A stretch of DNA of 64,000 bases from UBA6912 sp963792895 (GTDB lineage: Bacteria > Actinomycetota > Acidimicrobiia > Spongiisociales > UBA5794), in contig CAWBYA010000007.1 of assembly GCA_963792895.1 (NCBI GenBank), positions 1 through 64,000 on the forward strand, in the 5' to 3' direction. Shown here one piece after another: positions 45,601 through 53,948 of the stretch. The notes beneath the pieces are model-generated. The model ran no database searches. It was not told where the DNA came from and was given only the letters and a program-made list of their open reading frames with translations. Position 1 is the stretch's first letter. Each line of letters opens with the position of its first letter. The position numbers were made by a program, and so were the translations under genes.

Positions 45601-48224
45601 CCAGGGCCGACTACTTGCACGACGACACACGAATCCACGTCCTCAGCGCCCAGGCGACCTACGACGAACTCGCCGACGTGGCTGCGGCGATGCGCCCGAT
45701 CGTCGAAGGAGTCCCCGAAGACCATGATCTCGTTGCCGACATCTACGTGTGGCGGCCCGAACAGACGAGCGACCGCGAGCACACCGTGGCCGAGGTGAAA
45801 GCAGCACTCGATGCTGAGCTGGGCCCAAGCGCTCTGCGGCGCATCGTGGTCGCCATCTCCGGTCCCGAGACCGGCTTCGGCCTGGCGGGTGTGCTCAACC
45901 TGACATTCCGCCCCGCCGGGGATGGCACCTACACAGAAGAGTCGCTCTACCGCGACCTGCACCCGATGATGGCCAAGCGGCTGGAGCTGTGGCGGCTCGA
46001 CAACTTCGCCGTCAGCCGGCTTCCTTCACTCCAGGACATCTACCTGTTCCACGGGGTCGCCAAGGACAATCAACGCGACGAGCGGCTGTTTGCGCTCGCC
46101 GAGGTGCGCGACCTGACGCCAATCCGCAACGAAGAGGGGAAGGTGGTTCGCCTTCCCGAGTTCGAGCGTGTGTATCGCGAGACGCTCGGCCCGATGCGCC
46201 GCTTCCAGCTCCATCGGCCCCCCAACCGGAGGCTGTGGTGGAACCGTGTCCTGATCTACGTATGGCCAGTTCTCGAACTGGACGAGGAGGAGATCGCCGG
46301 TCTGGTCGACCGATTGGCACCGGACACGGAGGGTATCGGCCTGCAACGCGTCTCGGTGCGGGTGCGCACCCGCACCGAGACGGGGAAGATCCGAGCACGG
46401 ATGCTCGAGATCAGCAATCCGAGCGGCAGGGAGGTCCAATACCGGTTCCGCAAGCTGTCGCACAGGGCGATCCACCCGCTGCGGCCGTACGACCAGGCTG
46501 TGGTGCAGCTCCGCCGGCGCGGGTTGACCCATCCGCACGAACTGATCCGAATGCTGGCTCCCAAGAGCTTCGAGTCCCGAGCCGGATTCCCGCCCGGTGA
46601 GTTCATCGAGCACGACCTCGAGGACGGACGGCTCGTGCCCGTCGACCGGCCTCGCGCCGAGAACACAGCAAACGTCGTCGTCGGTGTCGTGAGCAACCGC
46701 ACCATGCGATATCCCGAAGGTATGGCCCGCGTCGCGATTCTCAGCGACCCGAGTCGCGGGATGGGCAATCTCTCGGAGGCGGAATGCAGCCGCATCAATG
46801 CCGCACTCGACTTGGCCGAGGAGCTGGGCGTGCCGGTGGAATGGTTCGCCGTGTCGGCCGGCGCCCTGATCTCCATGGAGAGCGGAACGGAGAACATGGA
46901 TTGGATCGGGCGTGTGCTCCGCCGGATCATCGAGTTCACCCAGGCGGGCGGTGAGATCAACATCATCGTCGTCGGCATCAATGTCGGCGCTCAGCCGTAC
47001 TGGAACGCCGAAGCGACGATGCTCATGCACACGAAGGGCATCCTGGTGATGACACCGGCCAGCTCCATGGTTCTGACCGGGAAGGAAGCATTGGACTACT
47101 CGGGAGGGGTGTCCGCCGAGGACAACCAGGGCATCGGTGGCTACGAGCGGATCATGGGACCCAACGGTCAGGCGCAGTACTACGCGGCCGACCTGGCAGA
47201 GGCCTGCCGCATCCTGCTCCAACACTACGAATACTCGTACGTCGTGCCCGGTGAGCGCTTCCCGAGGGCGGCGACCACCGACGATCCCGTCGACCGCGAC
47301 GTGTCCTCACACCCGCACGGCGGCGAGTTCGATACGGTGGGCGGCGTGTTCTCCCTCACCGAAAACCCCGATCGCAAACGGCCATTCGAGATGCGCAAGA
47401 TCATGGAGTCTGTGGTCGACGCCGACCTGCCGACGCTCGAACGCTGGTACGGGATGCAGGACGCTGAGATCTCGATCGTCTGGGATGCCTACCTCGGTGG
47501 AATGCCCGTGAGCCTCATCGGATTCGAATCCAAGCCGATGGCTCGCCTCGGTGGAGTGCCGGCCGACGGTCCGGCGCAGTGGACATCCGGCACGCTCTTC
47601 CCTCGGTCCTCCAAGAAGACTGCCCGTGCGATCAACGCCGCCAGCGGGTCGCGGCCGGTGGTGGTGTTGGCCAACCTGTCCGGCTTCGACGGTTCTCCCG
47701 AATCGCTCAGGAGATGGCAGCTGGAATACGGCGCCGAGATCGGGCGTGCGATCGTGAACTTCGACGGGCCCTTGGTCTTTTGTGTCGTCTCCCGATACCA
47801 CGGGGGCGCCTTCGTCGTGTTCTCGCAAACCCTCCACGACAACATGGAAGTGGCGGCGGTCGAAGGCAGCCACGCCTCCGTGATCGGGGGCGCCCCCGCT
47901 GCCGCAGTGGTATTCGCTCGCGACGTTCAGCGCCGCACCGACGCCGACCCTCGAGTGGTCGAGCTCGAACGTGCCGTCGGCGCGGCGATCGGCGGCGAGA
48001 AGGCCCACCTCCTCGAGGAGTTCGAGGCGATGAAGGCTGCAGTCCGCTCGGAGAAGCTCGGCGAGGTAGCAGACGAGTTCGACAGCGTCCACAGCGTGGA
48101 GCGCGCCCTCGAAGTGGGCTCCGTCCAACGCATCATCCCCGGTCGCGAGCTTCGCCCCTACCTGATCGACGCCGTCCGCCGCGGGATCGCCCGGGAGTTG
48201 GAGCGCCTCGGGACGACTCAGTGA
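42690..48224 (+). CDS. Single-chain, eukaryote-like acyl-CoA carboxylase (BC-BCCP-central-CT)
   Basis: 1844 residues from the ATG at 42690, 5 nt after the megasynthase stop. Biotin carboxylase 1-450: SRIAVVNRGEPAMRLVNA, KATAGGGGRGIRK (ATP-grasp Gly loop), EVNTRLQVEHPITEM. Biotin carrier with VIEAMKMETSL, lysine near 625. A central region of about 650 residues (ISLFRRNPVDDEIDD ... LWRLDNFAVSRLPSLQDIYL) with no counterpart in ordinary bacterial subunits but resembling the middle of eukaryotic ACC. Carboxyltransferase from about 1330 (GMARVAILSDPSRGMGNLSE, VIGGAPAAAVVF). It should carboxylate acetyl-, propionyl- or longer acyl-CoA to give the malonyl-type extender for the adjacent megasynthase. 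Bacterial carboxylases are usually split into two or more subunits, so the one-chain form next to its consumer is notable. Confidence 0.9.
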   Translation: MSFSRIAVVNRGEPAMRLVNAVAEYNRERGTSITTIALYTEPDRHAMFVREADEAHSLGPAHVTDPDGQRHVAYVDYDLLEKALVATKADAVWVGWGFVSEQADFADLCERLGITFIGPSADVMRRLGDKITSKQIAEAASVPVAAWSREPVETVDEALRHAENLGYPVMIKATAGGGGRGIRKVASPEELEPAFTGARAEARSAFGNPTVFLESLVTGARHIEVQIVGDSAGTVWPIGVRDCTVQRRNQKIIEEAPSPVLSDEQDTFVKEAAARLGRAAGYRNAGTVEFLFDEPSGEFFFMEVNTRLQVEHPITEMTTGIDLVKMQLDVARGMRLEGDPPETVGVALEARLNAEDPDMGFTPAPGLVEMLRLPVGPGLRIDTGIEEGDEVAAEFDSMVAKVIAYGRDRPEAIARLGRALSQMRVLVRNGASNKAFVQSLLSHPDFVSSDIDVAWVDRLTAGSSRTDRTYAAVALVAAGIAAYRAHIALELKAFRASAARGRPEVDDTVGHKVELRYGGERYSLNVGRIAPERWRITIDDADVEATIEDLGRAGFRLRANDRRYRVLTATHGATHYVEVEGVAHRITHDEGGIVRAPSPAVVVSLPVAEGDHVEPGDRLAVIEAMKMETSLTAEFAGTVREVLVRENVQVGPGTALLVIDPSDRGDERHTARVDFTPLEARDDATHRRCQHYLSELRSLLLGWDITPERIASLVSPSGPLCTDPPDEAALRVAEDEVLAIFVDIISLFRRNPVDDEIDDTRRSSEEYLFSYLRNLESRGDGLPAGFIERITRTVGHYGIDSLRPRPELEAVLLRIAKSYSRMASQTPPILRVLEDRLEHGSLRADLPFRALLERLILQTRGRYLAVNDMAREVHYHAYDVPFLERVRRQTYADVEDQLRYFVENPEADDRAGHVADLVDCTQPLMPLISRRFAGASPEVRQTLLEVMTRRYYRIRQLGDFTPLTVDGHPFARADYLHDDTRIHVLSAQATYDELADVAAAMRPIVEGVPEDHDLVADIYVWRPEQTSDREHTVAEVKAALDAELGPSALRRIVVAISGPETGFGLAGVLNLTFRPAGDGTYTEESLYRDLHPMMAKRLELWRLDNFAVSRLPSLQDIYLFHGVAKDNQRDERLFALAEVRDLTPIRNEEGKVVRLPEFERVYRETLGPMRRFQLHRPPNRRLWWNRVLIYVWPVLELDEEEIAGLVDRLAPDTEGIGLQRVSVRVRTRTETGKIRARMLEISNPSGREVQYRFRKLSHRAIHPLRPYDQAVVQLRRRGLTHPHELIRMLAPKSFESRAGFPPGEFIEHDLEDGRLVPVDRPRAENTANVVVGVVSNRTMRYPEGMARVAILSDPSRGMGNLSEAECSRINAALDLAEELGVPVEWFAVSAGALISMESGTENMDWIGRVLRRIIEFTQAGGEINIIVVGINVGAQPYWNAEATMLMHTKGILVMTPASSMVLTGKEALDYSGGVSAEDNQGIGGYERIMGPNGQAQYYAADLAEACRILLQHYEYSYVVPGERFPRAATTDDPVDRDVSSHPHGGEFDTVGGVFSLTENPDRKRPFEMRKIMESVVDADLPTLERWYGMQDAEISIVWDAYLGGMPVSLIGFESKPMARLGGVPADGPAQWTSGTLFPRSSKKTARAINAASGSRPVVVLANLSGFDGSPESLRRWQLEYGAEIGRAIVNFDGPLVFCVVSRYHGGAFVVFSQTLHDNMEVAAVEGSHASVIGGAPAAAVVFARDVQRRTDADPRVVELERAVGAAIGGEKAHLLEEFEAMKAAVRSEKLGEVADEFDSVHSVERALEVGSVQRIIPGRELRPYLIDAVRRGIARELERLGTTQ

Positions 48225-48973
48225 TCGACGCCGCCACCGGCACCTGGCACTCAGCCGGCATGCACGAGGTGGCAACGAGCGACGCATGGCTGGACGATCA
48301 GCTTGCGGCCCGTCTTGCGGGCATGCCCTACGCCAAACGGCGCGACGAAGCGAGGCTCGGGCGGTGGACGGCGAAGTCGACGGTCGCTGCCGTGCTGGGA
48401 TTGGACCCGTCGCATGCCGGTTCGCTACGGGAGGTCATCATCCGAAACGCCCCCGACGGCGCACCGGAGGCGTTCTGGAGAGGCAGCCCTGCCGGAGTCA
48501 CGATCGCCATGACCGATCGCGCCGATTGGGCGGTGTGCGCGGTCACGGCTCCGGACCTGCGAATCGGCTGCGACCTCGAAGTCGTCGAACGGCGCAGCGA
48601 CGCGTTCGTGCGCGACTACTTCACACCTCACGAGCAGGACCTGGTCGCTGCGGGCGACCACGACGTGATGGCCAACCTCGTGTGGTCCGCAAAGGAGAGC
48701 GCCCTCAAGGTGCTGCGCACCGGGTTGCGCCGCGACACCCGAACCGTGGAGGTGCGTCTTGGCGACGCTGCGGTGGACGGCTGGCATGCCCTCACGGTCC
48801 ACGCCGTCGAGGGCACCGAGTTCCCCGGTTGGTGGGCGCGCTTCGGCGACTTCATCCTCACCGTCGCCACGACAGAGCCGGCCCCACCGCCTGAGAGTGT
48901 CCGCAGGCCCCCGCCTCTGGCACAGGCGGTACCCAGCCATGCGTGGATGAAGGACCCGCTGCCGGGCGGCTGA
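48221..48973 (+). CDS. 4'-phosphopantetheinyl transferase (Sfp type)
   Basis: 250 residues from the GTG at 48221, which overlaps the carboxylase stop (GTGA); the ATG at 48260 is an alternative. The two diagnostic motifs are present: IGCDLEVVERRSDAFVRDYF (the GxDxE Mg site) and NLVWSAKESALKVLRTGL (WxxKEAxxK). It moves the phosphopantetheine arm from CoA to carrier proteins. As the last gene of the acyl-CoA dehydrogenase / megasynthase / carboxylase unit it should activate the five ACPs, which makes the Thr at their attachment site puzzling. The C-terminal 30 residues are Pro-rich and probably unstructured. Confidence 0.9.
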   Translation: MIDAATGTWHSAGMHEVATSDAWLDDQLAARLAGMPYAKRRDEARLGRWTAKSTVAAVLGLDPSHAGSLREVIIRNAPDGAPEAFWRGSPAGVTIAMTDRADWAVCAVTAPDLRIGCDLEVVERRSDAFVRDYFTPHEQDLVAAGDHDVMANLVWSAKESALKVLRTGLRRDTRTVEVRLGDAAVDGWHALTVHAVEGTEFPGWWARFGDFILTVATTEPAPPPESVRRPPPLAQAVPSHAWMKDPLPGG

Positions 48974-49024
48974 CGGCGGCCGCGACGCCGTTTGCGACCG
49001 AAGCGAGCGCCCGAGCCCCGGCCC

Positions 49025-49210
49025 TCAGCGGGCGTCGTCCCTGCGCCTCTGCTCTCGACTGTCGCGACGCTCTTGATCGGCGCGCGCATTGTCGGCTTTG
49101 CGCTGCGCTTCGTAGCGCTCATTGTCGGCTATGCGCTCCGCCTCGTGGCGGTCGTGGTCGGACTCTCGCTCTCGCTCTTCACGGTCTGCGGGCGATTCCC
49201 CGTTCGTCAT
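49025..49210 (-). CDS. Small charged coiled-coil protein, hypothetical
   Basis: 61 residues, almost entirely Glu, Asp, Arg, Lys and Gln, with a repeated ER/AxxDNERYEAxRKADNxR pattern that should form one long helix. The ATG at 49210 is reasonable but the ribosome binding site is weak. The opposite strand encodes an ORF with hydrophobic residues at the same places, so the assignment rests on amino-acid pattern alone. No family recognised. Confidence 0.35.
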   Translation of the reverse strand: MTNGESPADREERERESDHDRHEAERIADNERYEAQRKADNARADQERRDSREQRRRDDAR

Positions 49211-49299
49211 GTGCTCGTACCGCCCGTGCTCGAAGGTTGGTGATCCAAGGGCAAGGTAGCGTCGATGAGCCCGCTCGGCGAAGCAGCAAGACCGTCAGC

Positions 49300-49749
49300 T
49301 CACGAGATCGCCGCCTCCAGCTCGACGACCACGAACACCATCGAGGACGCCGCCTCTGCGATTTCCTCGGGTGTCGGTCTCCACCGGCTGCCGAAGAACC
49401 GGGGCCTGCCGGCCGGCGTCGTTGCCGGGAACCGGTCGAGGTATCTCGTCAGCAGCTCGGTCCGCTCGGCATGATCCGCGACGACGTGCGCCTTCCCGCC
49501 GACCGTGCTCCCCCGAATCACCACGTCGACCTGCGCTGCGTCTGTGAAGTTCCGCCACCACGTCTTGTCGCGCGCCTTGCCCGCCAGCACCGCGAGCTCA
49601 TCGCCGCTGCCTACGTATTGAAGGGGTAGCTCGTAGCGGCGCCCGCTGCGACGTCCCTCGTATGACATCACCATGAGCGATCCGCTCATCACCCTGTGCA
49701 GCGGTGAGCGCAGCACTGCCATCGCCATACGGTTGCCGAACCCCGCCAT
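49300..49749 (-). CDS. Deazaflavin(F420)-dependent nitroreductase-like protein (DUF385/Ddn)
   Basis: 149 residues. The order LRSPLHRVMSGSLMVMSYEG, RRSGRRYELPLQYV, LAVLAGKARDKTWWRNF and VDVVIRGSTVGGKAHVV is that of the Ddn/DUF385 split-barrel family, in which GR.SG...PL.Y and the K..WW.N segment bind F420. Mycobacterial Ddn reduces quinones and nitro compounds. The family is concentrated in actinobacteria, consistent with the proposed host. It is convergent with the lipid cluster and divergent from the following hydrolase. Confidence 0.85.
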   Translation of the reverse strand: MAGFGNRMAMAVLRSPLHRVMSGSLMVMSYEGRRSGRRYELPLQYVGSGDELAVLAGKARDKTWWRNFTDAAQVDVVIRGSTVGGKAHVVADHAERTELLTRYLDRFPATTPAGRPRFFGSRWRPTPEEIAEAASSMVFVVVELEAAIS

Positions 49750-49878
49750 CGTGACCTCCAGACTCTCTCCCCCTGGGCCACCTCACTGTGCCGAAGCCTC
49801 GGCGGCGTCCGCCAGGGCTGTTCGTCACCGTGGATGTGCCGAATCACAAGCTCCCACACTCCCCTAGGGTGCCTCGTC

Positions 49879-51948
49879 ATGAACCGCAAGATCCTGATCG
49901 GTCTCGTCGCCGTCGCAGCGGCGGTCGTCGCCATAGTGCTCGTCCTACGCAGCGGCGACGATCGTCCACCCGAAGCCGGTGCGACCACCACTGAAGCTCC
50001 TGCGACGACGGGCCCCGCCGAGACCACGACGAGCGCGGGCGAGACCTCCACCACCGCAGCGACCGACACCACGGCTGCGCTCGCCTACACCCCGAGATTC
50101 GAGGAGTCGACATGCGCTTTCGCCGTGCTCACCGACCTCGAGATCCGTTGCGGGTACCTCGTCGTCCCGGAGGATCGCCAGGAGCCCGACAACGGCAAAG
50201 AGGTACGGATCCACGTAGCAACAGTCGAGACCGACGCCGCCGACGCCCCTCCCGATCCGATCGTCTACCTCGACGGCGGTCCCGGCGGCGAGAGCCTCGA
50301 CGCCCTGCAGTTCTCGCTGGGCCAGACGTGGCTGGACTTCACCGCAACGCGGGACATGATCTTCTTCGACCAGCGCGGCGTGGGCCTGTCGACGCCATCA
50401 CTCGAGTGCACGGAGACCCGGGACCTCACCTTCGATGTCATCGACCAGGACCTCACCGGTGACGAGTACCTCGCCCTCGAGTTCGATGCATTGACCGAGT
50501 GCCGAGACCGGCTCATCGCCGCAGGCGTCGACCTCACCCAGTACACGAGCGCCGAGAACGCAGCGGATGTCGCCGATCTTCGGGTTGCCCTCGGCCTCGA
50601 CGAGTGGAACCTGTTGGGTATCTCGTACGGCACCCGCCTCGCCGAGACCGTGATGCGGGACCATCCCGAAGGGATCAGAAGCGTGATCCTCGACTCGACG
50701 TACACCCCAGACACCGATCTGGTCGAATCCGCGCCACGGAACTTCGCTCGCGCTCTCGACGTCTTCTTCACGGGGTGCGAGCGCGACCAGGCGTGCAATG
50801 CGGCCTACCCGAACCTCGAGACGCGCCTGTTCGACCTGGTGGACCGGCTGGACGCCACTCCCATCACAGCCACCGTTCGTGACGTCTTCACCCAAGAGCG
50901 TTATGAGGCCGTGATCGACGGACAGACCGTGCTTGGCACGGTCTTTCAGGGGCTCTACGCCGCCGAGATCATCCCCGTCCTCCCGCAGATGATCGCCGAG
51001 CTCGAGCAGGGGGACACGACGACGCTGGCGCTCCTCCTCACCAACAACCTCGCCAACGGCGCCTTCTTCAGCTACGGGATGCATCTCTCGGTGCAGTGCA
51101 ACGAAGAGGTGCCGTTCACCAACGAGACGGCCGTCGTCGCTGCTGCCGAAGACGACCCGCGACTTGCGGACTTCTTCGCCGAGGCAAGCAACATCGGCCC
51201 TGCGATCTACGGCATCTGTGACATGTGGCAATCGGGAACGGCGAGCCCGATCGAGAACGAGCCGGTCACGAGCGACCTGCCGACGCTCGTCATGGCAGGT
51301 CAGTACGACCCCATCACGCCGCCCGAATGGGGGGTTCGGGCCGCTGCGACGTTGCCCAACGCCACCTACGTCGAGTTCCCCGGAGTCGGCCACGGTGCTT
51401 CGCTCTCTGGTGATTGCCCCGAGTCGATCGCTCTGGCGTTCCTCGACAACCCGCTGGCACCGGTCGACAGAACGTGTGTTGCGACGATGACTGGGCCGCC
51501 ATTCGTGGTACCGGGCGGAACGGTGGCGACCATCGAGCTCGAACCCTTCGAGGAGACCGTGTTCGGGATCACGGTGACCGGCGTCACACCCGCTGGATGG
51601 GAGAGCGTGTCGCCGGGGGCGTGGACCCGGATGGCAACCGGTCTCGATCAGACCGCCATCGTCCAACAAGCCGCACCGGGGCTCGGCAACCCAGACATCG
51701 TGATCAACCTCTTCGCCTCGCAGCTCGGGTTCGATGACACGGCTGAGCCGAACGGCACCGTCGAAGCGGGTGGCCGGACGTGGAGCCTCTACCGGGGAAC
51801 CATCGACGGCTTCGCCGCAGACGTAGCACTTGGACCTGGTGATCTGACCGGGATCGTCGTCCTGGTTGCCAATCCCGACGAACGCGACGGTCTCTACGAA
51901 GACGTCTTGCTTCCTGCGTTGGAGGCCTTCACCGCCACGCAGAGCTGA
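49879..51948 (+). CDS. Exported alpha/beta-hydrolase of the tripeptidyl-aminopeptidase (TAP) type
   Basis: 689 residues from the ATG at 49879; the ORF extends to 49834 without support. An N-terminal membrane helix (KILIGLVAVAAAVVAIVLVL) is followed by a Thr/Ala-rich linker of about 45 residues, placing the enzyme outside the membrane. The hydrolase body shows VYLDGGPGGESLDA (oxyanion GGPGG), FFDQRGVGLS, nucleophile NLLGISYGTRLAETV (GxSxG), LVMAGQYDPITPP (Asp strand) and VEFPGVGHGAS (His), a full triad. The HG(G)PG and DQRG.G.S motifs are typical of the SlpD/SlpE and prolyl aminopeptidase group. After the hydrolase there are about 150 extra residues of beta structure. Likely a secreted peptidase or esterase. 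Confidence 0.85.
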   Translation: MNRKILIGLVAVAAAVVAIVLVLRSGDDRPPEAGATTTEAPATTGPAETTTSAGETSTTAATDTTAALAYTPRFEESTCAFAVLTDLEIRCGYLVVPEDRQEPDNGKEVRIHVATVETDAADAPPDPIVYLDGGPGGESLDALQFSLGQTWLDFTATRDMIFFDQRGVGLSTPSLECTETRDLTFDVIDQDLTGDEYLALEFDALTECRDRLIAAGVDLTQYTSAENAADVADLRVALGLDEWNLLGISYGTRLAETVMRDHPEGIRSVILDSTYTPDTDLVESAPRNFARALDVFFTGCERDQACNAAYPNLETRLFDLVDRLDATPITATVRDVFTQERYEAVIDGQTVLGTVFQGLYAAEIIPVLPQMIAELEQGDTTTLALLLTNNLANGAFFSYGMHLSVQCNEEVPFTNETAVVAAAEDDPRLADFFAEASNIGPAIYGICDMWQSGTASPIENEPVTSDLPTLVMAGQYDPITPPEWGVRAAATLPNATYVEFPGVGHGASLSGDCPESIALAFLDNPLAPVDRTCVATMTGPPFVVPGGTVATIELEPFEETVFGITVTGVTPAGWESVSPGAWTRMATGLDQTAIVQQAAPGLGNPDIVINLFASQLGFDDTAEPNGTVEAGGRTWSLYRGTIDGFAADVALGPGDLTGIVVLVANPDERDGLYEDVLLPALEAFTATQS

Positions 51949-51967
51949 CCCGGCCAGCAGCCGCTGT

Positions 51968-52534
51968 TCAAGAGGCGGTGCCGAGTGCCTCGACGAGGGC
52001 CTCGGCGACGCGGCGCCGCGGCCGTCCGACCCGCAGGTCTTGGGTGAGCTCTACTTGAACGCCGTGTTGCGGCGGCAGGTTCACGGGATTTTGAGGGTGC
52101 ATGCCCCGGAGCTTGGCGGGGATCTCCGCCGGTGCCGTGACGGCACGCACCTCGTCTCCTGCCGCCAGCGTCGCGGCACATGCGGCGGCCAGCCGCCGGT
52201 TGCGGCCGCCGAGGAGTGCGGTCGCTTGCATGCCCCTTCTGCCGAAGCCATGGAGCGACACGACAACGTCGACGCTGTGCAGGTAGCGGCGCAGCGCATC
52301 GCTGTGCGCAGGGTCGAAGCGGATCGAAGGAACATGCCACCGCATGTCCTCTGGCTGCACTACGGCATACAGCGACGCGCCGATGGCCCCAGCGACGTGA
52401 GAGGCGATCTCCCAGGTGCCGCGTTCGAGACCTCCATGCAGCGCCATGATCCCGACTGTGCTGCCGGGGACGTGAATCTCGCGGACCCCAGGTGTAGCGA
52501 GCAAGTCGGTGAGCATTGACCGGATCGTACGCAC
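51968..52534 (-). CDS. Poly-gamma-glutamate hydrolase-family protein
   Basis: 188 residues from a GTG at 52534 with AGGAG 7 nt ahead; the ATG at 52516 is an alternative. Visible features: IMALHGGLERGTWEIA (30-45; the HGG.E zinc-ligand motif), RFDPAHSDALRRYL, VDVVVSLHGFGRRGM (second His), and a late NPVNLPPQHGVQVELTQDLR. This matches the small zinc peptidase family that includes phage gamma-PGA depolymerases (PF05908-like). No signal peptide is seen. It converges on the preceding hydrolase with a 19-nt gap. The natural substrate in this organism is unknown. Confidence 0.75.
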   Translation of the reverse strand: MRTIRSMLTDLLATPGVREIHVPGSTVGIMALHGGLERGTWEIASHVAGAIGASLYAVVQPEDMRWHVPSIRFDPAHSDALRRYLHSVDVVVSLHGFGRRGMQATALLGGRNRRLAAACAATLAAGDEVRAVTAPAEIPAKLRGMHPQNPVNLPPQHGVQVELTQDLRVGRPRRRVAEALVEALGTAS

Positions 52535-52577
52535 TGCGTCGCTCCTATACGCCTGAGAGCGCTGCGAGAGGCGACGC

Positions 52578-53048
52578 TCAGGCGAGGAGGTTGAGCAGCT
52601 GGCGCCTCGTGGCGTGAAGGCGCTTCGCCATCACTTCGGCGACGCGAGCCATCACGCGGTAGCCGCACGCGGGGTTGGTCAGGAATCGCTGACGCAAGGC
52701 TTCAGCATCGAAAGCGATGCCACGCACAGGCGTTTGTGCCTGTGCATCGAACTGCCACTCATAGGGCTCGAAGAGCCATGACCAGCCGAGCGCCGAGCCC
52801 TCTGTGATGGTCTGCACCGTGCGCGGGACGGTTCCGCCGGCGTCGACCTGGAGCGCAACCACTCCCGACCGGATGAGGTAGAACGTGTCGGCGGGCTGAC
52901 CAGCACGGAAGATGAGGTCGCGGGCACCGAACTCGACGAGACGACCGAGCTTCACGAATGCCTCGACGTCCTCGGGATCGAGACCCCGGACGAAGGGGTG
53001 CCCAACGAGCTGCTGGCGAATACGTGGATCGGGATTCTCCGGCTCCAA
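52578..53048 (-). CDS. Cyclic-nucleotide-binding-domain protein
   Basis: About 156 residues from the TTG at 53048, chosen because GAAGGAG lies 5 nt upstream; an ATG at 53117 would add a Trp/Cys/Arg-rich, unlikely N-terminus. The sequence is a single CRP-like beta-barrel: HPFVRGLDPEDVEAFVKLGR, EFGARDLIFRAGQPADTFYL, IRSGVVALQVDAGG, EGSALGWSWLFEPYEWQFDA, RQRFLTNPACGYRVMARV. No DNA-binding domain follows. Such stand-alone barrels sense cNMP or act as adaptors; the usual PR.A phosphate-binding pair of true cAMP binders is not obvious (LGWSWL instead), so ligand binding is uncertain. Confidence 0.78.
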   Translation of the reverse strand: MEPENPDPRIRQQLVGHPFVRGLDPEDVEAFVKLGRLVEFGARDLIFRAGQPADTFYLIRSGVVALQVDAGGTVPRTVQTITEGSALGWSWLFEPYEWQFDAQAQTPVRGIAFDAEALRQRFLTNPACGYRVMARVAEVMAKRLHATRRQLLNLLA

Positions 53049-53138
53049 TGCGGCTCCTTCTTTGCTGCCGTGCCAGCAATCTACCCGCAGACCCGCACCG
53101 GTTCTCCACCTCGGCATCTGCAGACCGCAGCCAGCGGG

Positions 53139-53948
53139 CTATGGCGCGAGGTCGAACGCAGCGCCCTGCGGTTGCGCGCCGCGGTTGGGCACCACGACGG
53201 GCCGCCCTTCACCGTCCGCGAGGACGGTGACATCGGCCTGGTAGTGCCGGTGGAGGCGCTCTGCCGTGAGCACCTCGGCGGGGGCGCCGGACGCCACGAC
53301 CCTGCCGTCGGCGATCATCACGAGCCGGTCGGCGTATTGCGCGCCGAGCGTCAGATCGTGGACGGCAGCGACGACACAGATCCCGAGCCGTGCTCGCAAC
53401 TCGTCGACGCTCTCCAGGAACTGCTGCTGGTGGCCGAGGTCGAGCCCGGTCGTTGGCTCGTCGAGCAGCAAGACCTCGGGACGCTGCGTCAAGGCCCTGG
53501 CCAGCACCGCACGCTGCCGCTCCCCACCGGACAGCGAGTCGACCGGGCGATCGGCGAGCCGGAGCAGGTCGAGGCGCTCCATCTCGGCCCGGGTGACCTC
53601 GACATCGGCCCGCGTCTCGGTCCGCCAATAGGAGATGTGGGGATTGCGCCCGAGCAAGACGTAGTCGAACACGCTCATGCCGGGTGGGATCACCGGTGCC
53701 TGCGGCACGAGCGCAACACTGCGAGCCAGCCTGCGTCGCGTCATCTCGACGACGGCTTGACCGCCGATCGTCACGGTTCCGGTCGATGGCACGAGGCCAG
53801 CCGCCACCTTCAACAGGGTCGACTTGCCTGCACCGTTCGGCCCGATCAGCGCCATCCACTCCCCGGCAGCCACCGCAACGTCGATGCCGTGCAGGACGTC
53901 GCCACGGTTGTAGCCGGCTGTGACACGGGAGAACGTGACGCCGCTCAT
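53139..53948 (-). CDS. btuD: Cobalamin ABC importer, ATPase subunit
   Basis: 269 residues from the ATG at 53948, which overlaps the permease stop by 4 nt. Walker A LIGPNGAGKSTLLKV at about 34-48, Q-loop LVPQAPVIPPGMSVFDY, signature DSLSGGERQRAVLARAL, Walker B VLLLDEPTTGLDLGHQQ and switch His AAVHDLT are all intact. The sequence belongs to the FecE/BtuD/HmuV group of type II importers. The cobalamin riboswitch at the front of the operon argues for vitamin B12 or corrinoid, rather than iron, as cargo. Confidence 0.9.
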   Translation of the reverse strand: MSGVTFSRVTAGYNRGDVLHGIDVAVAAGEWMALIGPNGAGKSTLLKVAAGLVPSTGTVTIGGQAVVEMTRRRLARSVALVPQAPVIPPGMSVFDYVLLGRNPHISYWRTETRADVEVTRAEMERLDLLRLADRPVDSLSGGERQRAVLARALTQRPEVLLLDEPTTGLDLGHQQQFLESVDELRARLGICVVAAVHDLTLGAQYADRLVMIADGRVVASGAPAEVLTAERLHRHYQADVTVLADGEGRPVVVPNRGAQPQGAAFDLAP

